The notes under the pieces were generated by a model. It saw nothing but the letters and a program-made list of their open reading frames with translations, was not told the origin of the DNA and searched no databases. Position numbers and translations under genes: made by a program. A DNA stretch of 64,000 nucleotides from CALDTK01 sp045110575 (GTDB taxonomy: Bacteria > Bacteroidota > Bacteroidia > Chitinophagales > Saprospiraceae): NCBI GenBank assembly GCA_045110575.1, contig JBGCGF010000011.1, positions 1 to 64,000 of the forward strand. The letters are read 5' to 3'. Below, piece after piece: positions 1 to 8,757 of this stretch (the stretch's first letter is position 1; the number at the start of each line of letters is the position of its first letter).

Positions 1-809
1 CTATACACGCAGCAAGTGGCCGAAAAGACAAAGCATTCATCGCCGTTAACCTCGGTGGCGTTCCTGAGTCACTCTTCGAAAGCGAACTCTTCGGACACAA
101 GGCAGGCGCCTTTACCGATGCTAAAACCGATCGACAAGGACGAATTTCGCTCGCCGAAGGAGGCACACTCTTTCTGGATGAAATTGGAGACACTCCACTT
201 GGCGCACAGGTGAAACTCTTGCGCGTTTTGCAAGAGCGGACCTATGAGGTATTGGGTGAGAGCAAGTCGCGGAGAATGGACGTCCGCGTTATCTGTGCGA
301 CCCACAAGGATCTCGGGGCGATGGTCGAGGCAGGCACCTTTCGTGAAGATTTGTACTATCGAATCAACCTGATCCAAATACCGCTACCTGCAGTGAGGCA
401 GCGCGGCAACGATGTGATTACACTTGCAGAGTACTTCCTGAAAACAGAGGCGCAAAAGTATCAGCGTGAACTTCCTACCCTTTCTGTTGGGCTTAAAGAT
501 TGGTTGCGTACGCTCATGTTACCTGGTAATGTGCGCCAACTGCGTAACCTAATGGAACGCTGCGTACTCCTTTATGAAGGCGAACTTTCTGTAGAGCAGG
601 TCAGCGCACAACTCACCGGTAAAAGTGTGAAATCATCTGCTGCTGCACTAGATGACATGACGCTTGAAGAACTTGAAAAAGTTGCTATTCAACGCGCGTT
701 AGATCGACATCAAGGTCAGATTGCAGGAGCGGCCCGAGACCTTGGCGTGAGTCGGACCGCACTCTATCGTAGATTGGAAAAGTACGGTTTTAAGGACGTT
801 GGATCGTAA
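1..809 (+). CDS. Sigma-54-dependent transcriptional activator, C-terminal part (cut by window start)
   Basis: This is the AAA+ and DNA-binding part of an NtrC-type activator, which remodels RNA polymerase-sigma-54 to open promoters. Reading from base 3, codons 26-40 give ESELFGHKAGAFTDA, the sigma-54 contact loop, here with Asp in place of the usual second Gly of GAFTGA. Walker B is GGTLFLDEIGD (about 57-67), and FREDLYYRIN follows. The C-terminus has a Fis-type helix-turn-helix (GAARDLGVSRTALYRRLEK). The N-terminus lies outside the window, so I cannot tell whether a receiver or another sensor domain is present. It converges on the kinase at 850-1863. The NtrB-like kinase at 3885 on the same strand is a plausible former partner. 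rpoN is 21 kb downstream. Confidence 0.93.
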   Translation, partial: IHAASGRKDKAFIAVNLGGVPESLFESELFGHKAGAFTDAKTDRQGRISLAEGGTLFLDEIGDTPLGAQVKLLRVLQERTYEVLGESKSRRMDVRVICATHKDLGAMVEAGTFREDLYYRINLIQIPLPAVRQRGNDVITLAEYFLKTEAQKYQRELPTLSVGLKDWLRTLMLPGNVRQLRNLMERCVLLYEGELSVEQVSAQLTGKSVKSSAAALDDMTLEELEKVAIQRALDRHQGQIAGAARDLGVSRTALYRRLEKYGFKDVGS

Positions 810-849
810 GGTTGACTTCCTGATCAAAAAGATATTTTTACAAGTTCAG

Positions 850-1863
850 TTACGCAGCTCTCTCTATTACTTTTACTTCAACCGGCTTGCTCGCTGGTAC
901 TTCAAAACTCACGTAGAAAGTTGTTCCTACGCCGACAATTCCATCATACCAAATGTCGCCGCCCAATTTGCGGACAATACGTCGGCAAATAGCCAAGCCC
1001 ATTCCTGTACCTGGTTTCGTTACATCGCCTACACGTTTGAACGGTAGGAATGCTTTCTCTTGATATTCGTTATCGAGACCAATACCGTTATCTCTAACGG
1101 TGAGTACTCGACGACTATCTAGTTCCATGTACGACACGGAAATTTCAGGCAACCTGTCGGGATGTCGGTACACGATGGAGTTGCGAATGAGGTTTTGTAA
1201 GAGCTGGCTCACAGCACTTCTATACGCCATTGCAGTACCTAGTTTTTTGACCTCTACTTTCGCCATGTTGGCTGAAATATCGGCGTAAAGATTATGTACA
1301 ACTTCTGCAGCTATTTCATCTAAATCTACCTCTTCGGTTTTTCTATTTTGAGCTACTCCATTAAAACGTACTAGATCATCGATGACTCGGTTCATTGATT
1401 TTGCTGATCGAATAATATATCCAAAGTGCTCTTTAATCTCTGATCCTAAAGAATCGCCCACTCTTCGTTTTATCAGACTGGCGAAACTGCCAATACTTCG
1501 GAGAGGTGTTTTTAAGTCGTGCGAAGCAACATGCATGAAATGCTGCATGTCGTCATTTGCAAGCTGCAATTGATCAACGGTTGCAGCGAGTGATTTCTCT
1601 CGTTCTTCGAGTTCAGACGAACGCTCGCTCAGCCCCTCGATCGTCTGATCGAGAAGTCTCACTGCTACGTTTTTGTCCATGATGGTTCGTTCCAGCCGAA
1701 AGCTGCTACGGTGTTCTAGCTTTTCTACCGTTTTGGCGAAAGCTGAAAATCGCAGGGAATCTTCAGGGCTAAGCGAACAGTCCGCTAATACTTTTTGTAA
1801 AGCAATAGCGATCCGTCCTTGAGCTGTGGCGTTAGGTTTGTCTATAGATTGGTGCCCTTTCAT
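850..1863 (-). CDS. Soluble sensor histidine kinase next to a FIST sensor
   Basis: This is a 337-residue histidine kinase without membrane segments, so probably cytoplasmic. The phospho-acceptor helix is HVASHDLKTPLRSIGSF (about residues 110-126). The ATP-binding domain shows an N box (QNLIRNSIVYRH), G1 (DNGIGLD), F box (FLPFKR) and G2 (GTGMGLAICRRI). Before the H box there is a coiled coil rich in Leu, Ser and Glu. It belongs to the phytochrome-like HDLK/REPLR kinase group also seen at 9906, 46696 and 48138. It starts 2 bases after the stop of the FIST gene, so the two are co-transcribed and the FIST protein is probably its input. No receiver domain is fused. An exact iterated 14-mer at 1730-1743 encodes FAKT. 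Confidence 0.9.
   Translation of the reverse strand: MKGHQSIDKPNATAQGRIAIALQKVLADCSLSPEDSLRFSAFAKTVEKLEHRSSFRLERTIMDKNVAVRLLDQTIEGLSERSSELEEREKSLAATVDQLQLANDDMQHFMHVASHDLKTPLRSIGSFASLIKRRVGDSLGSEIKEHFGYIIRSAKSMNRVIDDLVRFNGVAQNRKTEEVDLDEIAAEVVHNLYADISANMAKVEVKKLGTAMAYRSAVSQLLQNLIRNSIVYRHPDRLPEISVSYMELDSRRVLTVRDNGIGLDNEYQEKAFLPFKRVGDVTKPGTGMGLAICRRIVRKLGGDIWYDGIVGVGTTFYVSFEVPASKPVEVKVIERAA
1730..1743 (-). repeat. Iterated 14-mer GCTTTCGCCAAAAC, copy 1
   Basis: Exact copy inside the histidine kinase at 850-1863. Read in the gene's sense direction it encodes AFAKT. Confidence 0.9.
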
Positions 1864-1865
1864 CT

Positions 1866-2993
1866 TTACACTTCGTAGAGACGAACGATGCAGCAGGTGT
1901 CGTTGTGTAGCGCTGTTCCTCGCTCATCAATGGCGCCAATCTCTCCGTAAGAAAGATAGCCTGCCATAGGAGCTTTGTAGAGTTCTGCGATTTGCTCAAT
2001 CTCATCTTCGAGCATCGGCCCAAAAGCGGCATGTCGGGCTTTGCATGAAATCATTAGAACGCCGTCAGGTTGACGGTCCTCGTTATGGTTTGCTCTAAAG
2101 TGACCGACGGTCTCTTCAATAACTTCGAAGCCTGGAATAATGCTGAACCTGAAGCGGTCACCAGTTCGGACACCACCTACCAAAATGATAGATGTCCCGT
2201 TGGGGTGAGGCATAGAAGGCGCACGTAAAATCACTCCTTCTGGACGAATAATTTGCAGTGGATATTGAAGCATTGTGACTGTCGCAATATCCTCGGTGAA
2301 TTCTGTATTATTGGCAGCACCAATAAATTGACTGTAAAATTCTAAAGCGGATTTTCCGTTAATTTCGTGAACCACATTTCCCTCTGCAGAAGTAATTTCA
2401 TTTTCAAGTCCAATAGGTTCCCATCCGCTAATGGCATTTCCTTCCAACTTAATCAGGTCGCCATCAAAAATAACGGCAACTAGACCATTGTCGATTGTAT
2501 CGCTTTCGCTAAAACTATAGGTGCGCTCCATTTTGAAGTCATCAGCACCTAGCCCTCCAAAGGTTGGGAGATCTCGACCTGCACCTCGCTTTATACCATC
2601 AATGATTTCTTCACCGTCATTGGTGAGACCTCCTGAAAGAACGAAAATTTGAGGATTGGAGAAGGTTGTATCAGCTTCATTGCCAAGCGTTTCTGCTTGA
2701 GATGAAACGCTTCCTGCTAGACCTGTCCATAACTTGAACGAGTCTTTCGGAGCATCAACTAGCAATCCGGTAATGCAATTTGTTTCCAAGGTGCCACCTG
2801 AAATTTCACCGGCAGTAGAGCATCCGCAAACGTTCATTTCGAATTCACGAAAGATTGCTTGTACGGGTTCGAGTTCGCACTCAGTAGAAGCGAAAACGAT
2901 CGCTAATTTGTAGGCATTCCCTTTACTAGATTCTTCTTGGAGAAGCTGTTGTAATTGGGTTTGATCGGTTACGGAAAAGGAAAGCGTTTTCAT
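1866..2993 (-). CDS. FIST domain sensory protein
   Basis: This 376-residue protein has FIST_N and FIST_C domains, which in other bacteria sense small ligands and feed signalling proteins. Supporting stretches are CGCSTAGEISGG (about 50-61), VFVLSGG-like and GGLGADDFKMERTYSFSES in the FIST_N half, then a C-terminal half with MISCKARHAAFG and GYLSYGEIGA, typical of FIST_C endings. I chose the ATG at 2993 (MKTLSFSV). A longer reading from TTG at 3023 adds ten residues of no visible value. The stop lies 2 bases before the start of the histidine kinase gene, so the pair is an operon and the FIST protein probably supplies its sensory input. A one-mismatch copy of the iterated 14-mer lies at 2502-2515. 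Confidence 0.88.
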   Translation of the reverse strand: MKTLSFSVTDQTQLQQLLQEESSKGNAYKLAIVFASTECELEPVQAIFREFEMNVCGCSTAGEISGGTLETNCITGLLVDAPKDSFKLWTGLAGSVSSQAETLGNEADTTFSNPQIFVLSGGLTNDGEEIIDGIKRGAGRDLPTFGGLGADDFKMERTYSFSESDTIDNGLVAVIFDGDLIKLEGNAISGWEPIGLENEITSAEGNVVHEINGKSALEFYSQFIGAANNTEFTEDIATVTMLQYPLQIIRPEGVILRAPSMPHPNGTSIILVGGVRTGDRFRFSIIPGFEVIEETVGHFRANHNEDRQPDGVLMISCKARHAAFGPMLEDEIEQIAELYKAPMAGYLSYGEIGAIDERGTALHNDTCCIVRLYEV

Positions 2994-3023
2994 ATGGAAG
3001 AGTGATTCTGTGTACTCTAACAA

Positions 3024-3200
3024 TACAAACAGTGCGCCAGCTAGCTGGTGTGCGGTGTGATTTTCGGCTATATTTATACGGGATGTGTATGAAGTTTAGC
3101 ATCAGTTTTTTATATATATTAAAAGAATACCATGGGTTGTTTTGTGTCATGTGTTAGCAGTTGAAAATGCTAATAATATGAGTGAAAAAGTACGTTCGCT
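3024..3200. other. AT-rich gap upstream of the FIST operon
   Basis: AT-rich intergenic stretch with runs such as ttttttatatatatt. It should hold the promoter of the minus-strand FIST-kinase operon and the 3' end of the acetyltransferase transcript. I see no clear box or terminator hairpin. Confidence 0.4.
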
Positions 3201-3821
3201 TTAAAGGATATTGGCCAGATCGCCAGTGCCTAACGCCTTTACGTTCTGTGTAACTCGTTCAATAGGCCAGTCCCACCAACCTAGTTTAAGCAGCTTTTCG
3301 ACGTCGCTTTCTTCAAAACGCATTTTGATCACCTTGGCTGGATTTCCGCCTACAATCGCGTATGGCGGTATGTCTTTCGTGACTACAGCCTTGGTTGCGA
3401 TAATGGCGCCGTGGCCAACGTTGACACCGGGCATGATCGTGGCGCCGAAGCCAATCCATACGTCATTGCCAATTACAGTGTCACCTTTTGTCGGGTATGA
3501 TTTTCCTTCCATCGCGTCAGACCAGGCCTCGCCGAAAATCTGGAAGGGAAACGTACTGATGCCATCTGTCAAGTGATTGCCTCCGTTCATAATGAAGGTG
3601 GCGTCGGAAGCGATTTGGCAGAATTTCCCAATGATCAACTTGTCACCGATAAAGTCAAAGTGGTACTTGACGTTCTTTTCAAAGTTGGCGACGTCCTCAA
3701 AGTCATCGTAGTAGGTGTACTCCCCGACAATGATGTTGGGGCTGGTAATGATGTTCTTGAGGAAGCAGAGTCGCTTGTAGTTTGCGAGAGGGTAGGTGGT
3801 TGTATGGTCGGGCGCTTGCAT
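3201..3821 (-). CDS. Vat/CatB-type xenobiotic O-acetyltransferase (hexapeptide repeat)
   Basis: This 206-residue left-handed beta-helix acetyltransferase resembles Vat streptogramin A and CatB chloramphenicol acetyltransferases, which use acetyl-CoA. Family landmarks are IGKFCQIASDATFIMNGGNH (about 75-94), where the His of GGNH is the expected catalytic base. GDTVIGNDVWIGFGATIMPG follows, then GAIIATKAVVTKDIPPYAIV, GGNPAKVIKMRF and a C-terminal GWWDWP. Length and architecture are complete. It is divergent from the kinase at 3885 with only 63 bases between starts. Intrinsic drug resistance is possible but not proven, because the family also contains enzymes with unknown physiological acceptors. 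Confidence 0.9.
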   Translation of the reverse strand: MQAPDHTTTYPLANYKRLCFLKNIITSPNIIVGEYTYYDDFEDVANFEKNVKYHFDFIGDKLIIGKFCQIASDATFIMNGGNHLTDGISTFPFQIFGEAWSDAMEGKSYPTKGDTVIGNDVWIGFGATIMPGVNVGHGAIIATKAVVTKDIPPYAIVGGNPAKVIKMRFEESDVEKLLKLGWWDWPIERVTQNVKALGTGDLANIL

Positions 3822-3822
3822 G

Positions 3823-3834
3823 GTACAATTGTAC
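3823..3834. promoter_or_regulatory. 12-bp perfect palindrome in a divergent promoter region
   Basis: GTACAATTGTAC lies one base upstream of the acetyltransferase start codon, in the 63-base gap shared with the divergent kinase gene. Its position fits an operator for either gene. No regulator is assigned, and a 12-bp palindrome can occur by chance. Confidence 0.3.
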
Positions 3835-3884
3835 TACTATCCACTGGTTCGAAGTACACCTGCAGCACTTAGCTTACACCCCGT

Positions 3885-5171
3885 ATGACTCATCGCCGCT
3901 TACTCATCTATCTCGTAATCCTTCACTTACTGGTGCTAGCTGGAGGTGTGTGGCTATTGCGCGAACAGCCGTACGTGCTCATTTCCTTAGAAGTAGTCAC
4001 GGTCGTAAGTTTCCTTGTTGGCCTGTCGATTTGGCGAAAGCTGCATACCACGCAGCGCATGCTACATGACGGTACCGCTGCGTTACGTGATCAGGACTAC
4101 TCGCTGCGCCTCAGCGAAGTAGGCGTTAGGGATGTCGATGAGTTGATCGAAGTCTATAACGGACTGCTCGAGAAAATCCGCACCGAGCGGATTGATAATC
4201 AACGTCAGCAGTTCTTCCTCACTTTGCTTATAGAGTCAACCACACTTGGGGTTATCACGATGAACTACGACGGGTTCATCGATAGCATCAACAGTTGGGG
4301 AAGAGAGCAACTAGGGTTGATGAAGTCAGGGCCCATACCCGAACAACTCCATGAAATCGATCATCCATTAGCGACAGCATTAAGTGAGCTAAGAGAGGAA
4401 GAAAAGAGCCTCATTCGACTCAGTAACAACCAACGGTATCGTTGCGAATCTGCCTCTTTCATCGATCGTGGCTTCTCAAGGCGGTTTGTGGTGATCAACA
4501 ACATCTCTGGCGAACTTACCGACGCAGAGGTCGCAGCCTATGGTCAGGTTATTCGAATGATGGCGCACGAGGTCAATAACACGACCGCAGCCACACGTTC
4601 CATGTTACAGAGCCTCATGGACACCGACGACCTGGACGATACCACCTTTCGTCAGATCGTGAGTGACTACTTGCCGCTTATCGCTGAGCGAGGAGAGTCC
4701 CTCAATGACTTCATGAGTCGTTTCGCAGATGTAGTGCGCCTACCTGATCCCGAACTGGCAACCGTTGATCTCGATCTTCTGTTAGACAAGCAAGCGGCTA
4801 TTGCCAAGCCTGTTTGTGAGGCACTCAACATTGATATTCAGCTTTCGCTAAAACCCGCCAAGATCCAAGGCGATGCCGCATTGCTCCAACAGGTCATCAT
4901 CAATGCGCTCACCAATGCCCGAGAAAGCATCAGCGAAAGTGGCGGCACCATCAAAATTGAATGTCAGCCCGGTGGCTTTGCTATCGGAGACAATGGCGCA
5001 GGCATCAGCGAAGAAGCGTCCACTCAGCTCTTCACTCCTTTCTTTAGCACCAAGCCTACAGGTCAAGGCATCGGACTTACACTGACGAGGGATGTGTTGG
5101 AGCGACACCACGCAACGTATTCGCTCGCCACACAGGAAGACGGATGGACGTGGCTACGGGTGGAGTTTTAG
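3885..5171 (+). CDS. Membrane sensor histidine kinase, NtrB-like
   Basis: This 428-residue inner-membrane kinase has two N-terminal hydrophobic helices (residues about 6-24 and 31-47) with almost no periplasmic loop. A HAMP-like/linker region follows, then a PAS-like segment around TTLGVITMNYDGFIDSINSW. The phospho-acceptor motif is MMAHEVNNTTAATRSMLQSL (about 225-244) and the ATP-binding domain shows DNGAGISEE, FTPFFSTKPTGQGIGL. The HEVNN signature is typical of kinases that partner sigma-54 response regulators. The partial activator at 1-809 on the same strand is an attractive partner, separated from it by three minus-strand genes. One-mismatch copies of the iterated 14-mer occur at 4028-4041 and 4841-4854. 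Confidence 0.9.
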   Translation: MTHRRLLIYLVILHLLVLAGGVWLLREQPYVLISLEVVTVVSFLVGLSIWRKLHTTQRMLHDGTAALRDQDYSLRLSEVGVRDVDELIEVYNGLLEKIRTERIDNQRQQFFLTLLIESTTLGVITMNYDGFIDSINSWGREQLGLMKSGPIPEQLHEIDHPLATALSELREEEKSLIRLSNNQRYRCESASFIDRGFSRRFVVINNISGELTDAEVAAYGQVIRMMAHEVNNTTAATRSMLQSLMDTDDLDDTTFRQIVSDYLPLIAERGESLNDFMSRFADVVRLPDPELATVDLDLLLDKQAAIAKPVCEALNIDIQLSLKPAKIQGDAALLQQVIINALTNARESISESGGTIKIECQPGGFAIGDNGAGISEEASTQLFTPFFSTKPTGQGIGLTLTRDVLERHHATYSLATQEDGWTWLRVEF

Positions 5172-5240
5172 CGGAAGCAAATTTTGGTCGAACGCTATTA
5201 CTGTCCACTAATGGGATACACAGACTAAAGCGTCTGTCTG

Positions 5241-5990
5241 TTATCTCACTTCAAAGTCGACATGAATGTGGTCATCATGCATACGGTTTGTCCACGCAGG
5301 TAAAGATCTGGCTAGGTAGATTCCTTTTCGTTTTACTTCTTTCCCAGACGGGGTGGCGTAAAATTCGTCTTTCAGTTCGATCTTCAAGATAACCATCTTG
5401 ATACGAAGGTCATTCGCTTTTGCAGCTTGATCTAAAGCTAGAATAAGCTTTCCTAGCGCTTCAAAATCTACACGTGTACCGCTGTCAAAATTCAGAGTAC
5501 CCTTGTTGCTGAATTCAAGGAGATAGTGCCACATTCCGATCCAGTCGTAGCGTCGAATTTGATCTCCGTTAGCATTTCGCTTTGGGACCATTAGGTCGAC
5601 ACTCATTCCGCTTTGATGCGTTTTGTGAATGAGCGTCTTTCCGCCTTCCTCTCGACCGCATTCCATTACTCTTCAGGTCTTTCTCGGTTGTAACTTTTCT
5701 AGCTGTTTGTAGGCCTCAAGAAGGGTTACAACAACGCGAGAGTTACTGTAAGCATCATCAAGAATGTAGTAGCTGAGTGGGCTGAAATATCGCCAATTCG
5801 AACCGCTATAAGGAAGGAGGTGCGCATTCGTGAGCTTGCCATTTCCGACTGTTCCAGAGGACTGACTGGTGCCAGTGTTTTGGTAAGTCAATTCACTAAG
5901 GCTGAATACCGCTAGTGAAAGTGTGGAGATGAGCATTAGCCACGTCCGCTTTCGCCAAAACAGCTTTTTTGTCGTTGGAAGTTCTTTCAA
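5241..5990 (-). pseudogene. LAS-type murein endopeptidase (MepA-like) interrupted by one in-frame TGA
   Basis: Two open segments, 5990-5676 and 5672-5241, share one frame and are separated only by TGA at 5673-5675. The first has a membrane anchor or signal helix (TWLMLISTLSLAVFSLSEL) and SSGTVGNGKLTNAHLLPYSG. The second begins RVMECGREEGG and carries the zinc-site motifs HQSGMSVD and HDDHIHVDFE of the LAS (MepA/VanX/D-Ala-D-Ala peptidase) fold. Together they make one roughly 249-codon protein of normal order, with no frameshift. The likely function was cleavage of peptidoglycan cross-links in the periplasm. The TGA sits between the two halves, before the zinc ligands, so the upstream product alone would be inactive. 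A recent nonsense mutation, sequencing error or readthrough are all possible. Confidence 0.75.
5948..5961 (+). repeat. Iterated 14-mer, copy 2
   Basis: Exact copy in the N-terminal part of the broken LAS peptidase gene. The minus-strand gene reads its complement as FWRK, a frame used by no other copy. Confidence 0.9.
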
Positions 5991-6099
5991 GAGCTATCCA
6001 ACGTTGCGTTTTGTTAGGATAGTCTATCTAGGCGATGAATTGGATAATGGTGCTACTATGGTCGACCGCTCCAGCTGTCCACCGAGAAGGAAAGGTCCA

Positions 6100-8631
6100 C
6101 TACCGTATCATCACTTGTGTACTTGCATCACCTATACTTAGAACGTATATGCCAGGGAGTGGCCGAGTAGTAAAATCAAGTTGATAGACCCCTGTGCTGA
6201 ATTGCGTGATTTGAATGTCAGTTACTCGTTGTCCTGAAAATGAATACAGCTCTACGCTTTCTAAGTCGATCTCTTCTTTTGTCAGAAATTGGAGGTTGTC
6301 TTTTACAGGATTGCCAAGAACCTCTATTTCTTGGTCGGTTGTACGGAGTACGGGGCCGGAGATTGGTGCTTGAAACGCCGGAGGTGTTCGCGGAGTAAAT
6401 GAGATTGTGTGAAGTACAGCTAGACCTAACCCATGTCTTTCAGTGACGCCTTTAACGAAGATTCGGTTTCTATTTTTTTCAATAGAATAATACCTGTCAA
6501 AGTTTGTGTCTCTTGCCGTAGGTGAAATTATTTCAGTGACTGAAGAGTCTCGTAAATCAAAAAGTGAAACATCTCTAAACCTACCTTGGAGTCGGTTAAA
6601 GAAAACAATGCGTTGATAATCAAGGAAGGTGTAGCCTGTCCCATTCAATGCAGATTGACCAATGGAGTTAAAGTTTTCATATAGGATACGCTGTCCACTG
6701 TCCGTTTTTGCTACACGTATCCAGGTCGTGCTTCCACTTGAGGGGTTCGTCGAGCTAGGGTTGCTCATATAGCATAAAATGTCAACCGAGTCTTTTACTA
6801 CTGAAGATATGTTAGAGACATTCACGTACGTAGCTGGTGCAAGTGGTTCTAGTTCCCATAAAGTGTTGCCAGAGATGTCTATTGCCTTAATTATTCCGCT
6901 CGAGCTAACAGTGTTGTAGGTAGAGTCAATTATAGCACTTTGAAGTAGTAAAAAAGTAGTGTCCCCTGATGTTTCGACGCCCTTTAGGCTTACATATCTG
7001 TTGTTAAGCGTCGAAACGCTAAGGGTCCAGTTTTTTTGCCCTGTCATTCCATCTACACTAGTAATTTTACTTGAGTCTAACTGTGATGAATTTTGTTCCT
7101 TCCAAACATAGCCATCAGCCACCGGGAAAAATGGTCTTCCAGTTGTCAGCCCATCTGCCACATGATTCCAGACAACGTTTCCTAGTGTGTCAAAGCAATG
7201 TGCTTCTGTGTATAAGAACCGTGGTACTGCTCTAGTGGGATCTGTCTGATCGTAAACAGCCGTCAAGGCAATCAAGTGTTGGCGTTTTTCTTCGATGCGG
7301 AGAGCATCATAGAAATTGGGGAAACCTTCCGTGTGAATTGTAAATTTTTGTTGTAAAGTTTGATTGTTATACGCAAGGAAACTTGGAAGTGGGGAGTTTA
7401 TGTTTTGAAGGTTATTTCGAATAACTAAAAGGTCTCCTACTAAATCATATTCCTCAGGATTGAAAAAAGTGCTGTCGCGATAGTCTTGAAAACTATGCAC
7501 AGTGTCTAGGTTTGTGATGTCTATTAGGTTGTTTTCTAGCGAATAGAAGTCCCCTTTTTTGTAAGATTGTTGAAGAACCGTAGGCTTGTTATCTAGTAGG
7601 AGGAATTCTAGTTCTGGAAATATTATAGCTATGTTTTCAGGCTTTACAATCGTGTTTTTTAGAATGTTATCGCCATTGTTTGTTAGGTCAAACGAAGTGT
7701 ACGTAACTTCACTATTGTCCCGGTGTCCTATATGAAGGATACTGTCGCTAACAAGTGCGCATGACGCCGTAGGAGATTCTATTGGATTTTGTAAATATTG
7801 CACGTAAGCAAAGCTTCCATTCTTGTTTAGTTCGCAATAGGATGCCCCGCGGTTGCGTAACAGCCCTTTGGCTATTTTTTCATTTCCTTGAAATACTGGA
7901 ACGAGATGGTCATTTGGTAACCCATTGAAAAGAGTGCCGACGCTATAAATTTGATGAAGCGACTCGTTGTCAAAGTCAATAAAATGTACTCCTTCATTGT
8001 GCAGTACTCCAAATCCATCTTCAAGTTTCAGGAGATTGAAACCTGATGGAAACGTATTATCGAACGTTTGCTCTATGTTGTAAGACTCTACACCACTTTC
8101 ATCTATTCCTACGAGACGTAAATTATTATTGTAAGTAAACAGGTATAGGTAGTTGGTCGAATCGATTTTGTGTATGGAACTTGGTACACCATACGTAATG
8201 TCAGTCAACTGATACGTATTTGTATCTATTGGATTGCCCGAGAGGTCAATATCCACGTACTCTAAGTCTAAAGGCTCTGAATAGTATTGAGGATTCTCTA
8301 CAAAAAGTCTAATACCCCCGTTATAAGCAATAGCCTCAAAAAACTCGCAGTGTCCATCATTGTCAGGCTGTCCGTATCCATATCTCCATAGTTCATCACC
8401 ATTTTCATCAATTGCAATTGCTGTAGCCTGCATGTGTGGCGCTGTCATTGTTGACGCCCCGTATAAAATGGTAATGCCGTTTGGAAGTGATAGTGTAGCA
8501 TTTAAATAAACTTGCTTATCGGGCGTCCCCAACTCCATTCGTTCATAATTATACTGACCTAGGCAAGCCGCTGCGCCTAGACTTAAGAGTAGTACGGAGA
8601 TAAACGTTCGTATAAATAGCATAAATTTCAA
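6100..8631 (-). CDS. Large secreted protein with T9SS C-terminal sorting domain
   Basis: The gene encodes 843 residues with an N-terminal signal peptide (FISVLLLSLGAAACLGQ) and a C-terminal domain of the T9SS type A class: VLGNPVKDNLQFLT near the start of the last 75 residues, LYSFSGQRV, then PGIYVLSIGD and a basic end. The protein is therefore probably exported through the outer membrane and anchored or released. The middle has repeated short segments with Trp, Gly and Asp (for example GNTLWELEP, GNVVWNHV, GDELWRYG), which suggests a beta-propeller of the PQQ/WD type. No catalytic motif was found. Base composition is clearly more AT-rich than its neighbours, suggesting separate history. It is a single-gene unit, divergent from GH16. 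Confidence 0.8.
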   Translation of the reverse strand: MKFMLFIRTFISVLLLSLGAAACLGQYNYERMELGTPDKQVYLNATLSLPNGITILYGASTMTAPHMQATAIAIDENGDELWRYGYGQPDNDGHCEFFEAIAYNGGIRLFVENPQYYSEPLDLEYVDIDLSGNPIDTNTYQLTDITYGVPSSIHKIDSTNYLYLFTYNNNLRLVGIDESGVESYNIEQTFDNTFPSGFNLLKLEDGFGVLHNEGVHFIDFDNESLHQIYSVGTLFNGLPNDHLVPVFQGNEKIAKGLLRNRGASYCELNKNGSFAYVQYLQNPIESPTASCALVSDSILHIGHRDNSEVTYTSFDLTNNGDNILKNTIVKPENIAIIFPELEFLLLDNKPTVLQQSYKKGDFYSLENNLIDITNLDTVHSFQDYRDSTFFNPEEYDLVGDLLVIRNNLQNINSPLPSFLAYNNQTLQQKFTIHTEGFPNFYDALRIEEKRQHLIALTAVYDQTDPTRAVPRFLYTEAHCFDTLGNVVWNHVADGLTTGRPFFPVADGYVWKEQNSSQLDSSKITSVDGMTGQKNWTLSVSTLNNRYVSLKGVETSGDTTFLLLQSAIIDSTYNTVSSSGIIKAIDISGNTLWELEPLAPATYVNVSNISSVVKDSVDILCYMSNPSSTNPSSGSTTWIRVAKTDSGQRILYENFNSIGQSALNGTGYTFLDYQRIVFFNRLQGRFRDVSLFDLRDSSVTEIISPTARDTNFDRYYSIEKNRNRIFVKGVTERHGLGLAVLHTISFTPRTPPAFQAPISGPVLRTTDQEIEVLGNPVKDNLQFLTKEEIDLESVELYSFSGQRVTDIQITQFSTGVYQLDFTTRPLPGIYVLSIGDASTQVMIR

Positions 8632-8757
8632 ATTATGCTAACAAGGTATGTATAAGCTGAGCATGGTGGCTCCGTTCAGAATGACACTCCTTCTAATTGT
8701 CAGTCAGCTTTCTAAAAGAGTGCTTTTGTGATCGACCGATTCTGAAACTCTCCGTGA

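Noticed and set aside
5673..5675. TGA read as selenocysteine in the LAS peptidase
   Set aside because: No SECIS-like hairpin is evident right after it, and the position is not a known catalytic residue of the family, so nonsense mutation or readthrough is simpler.
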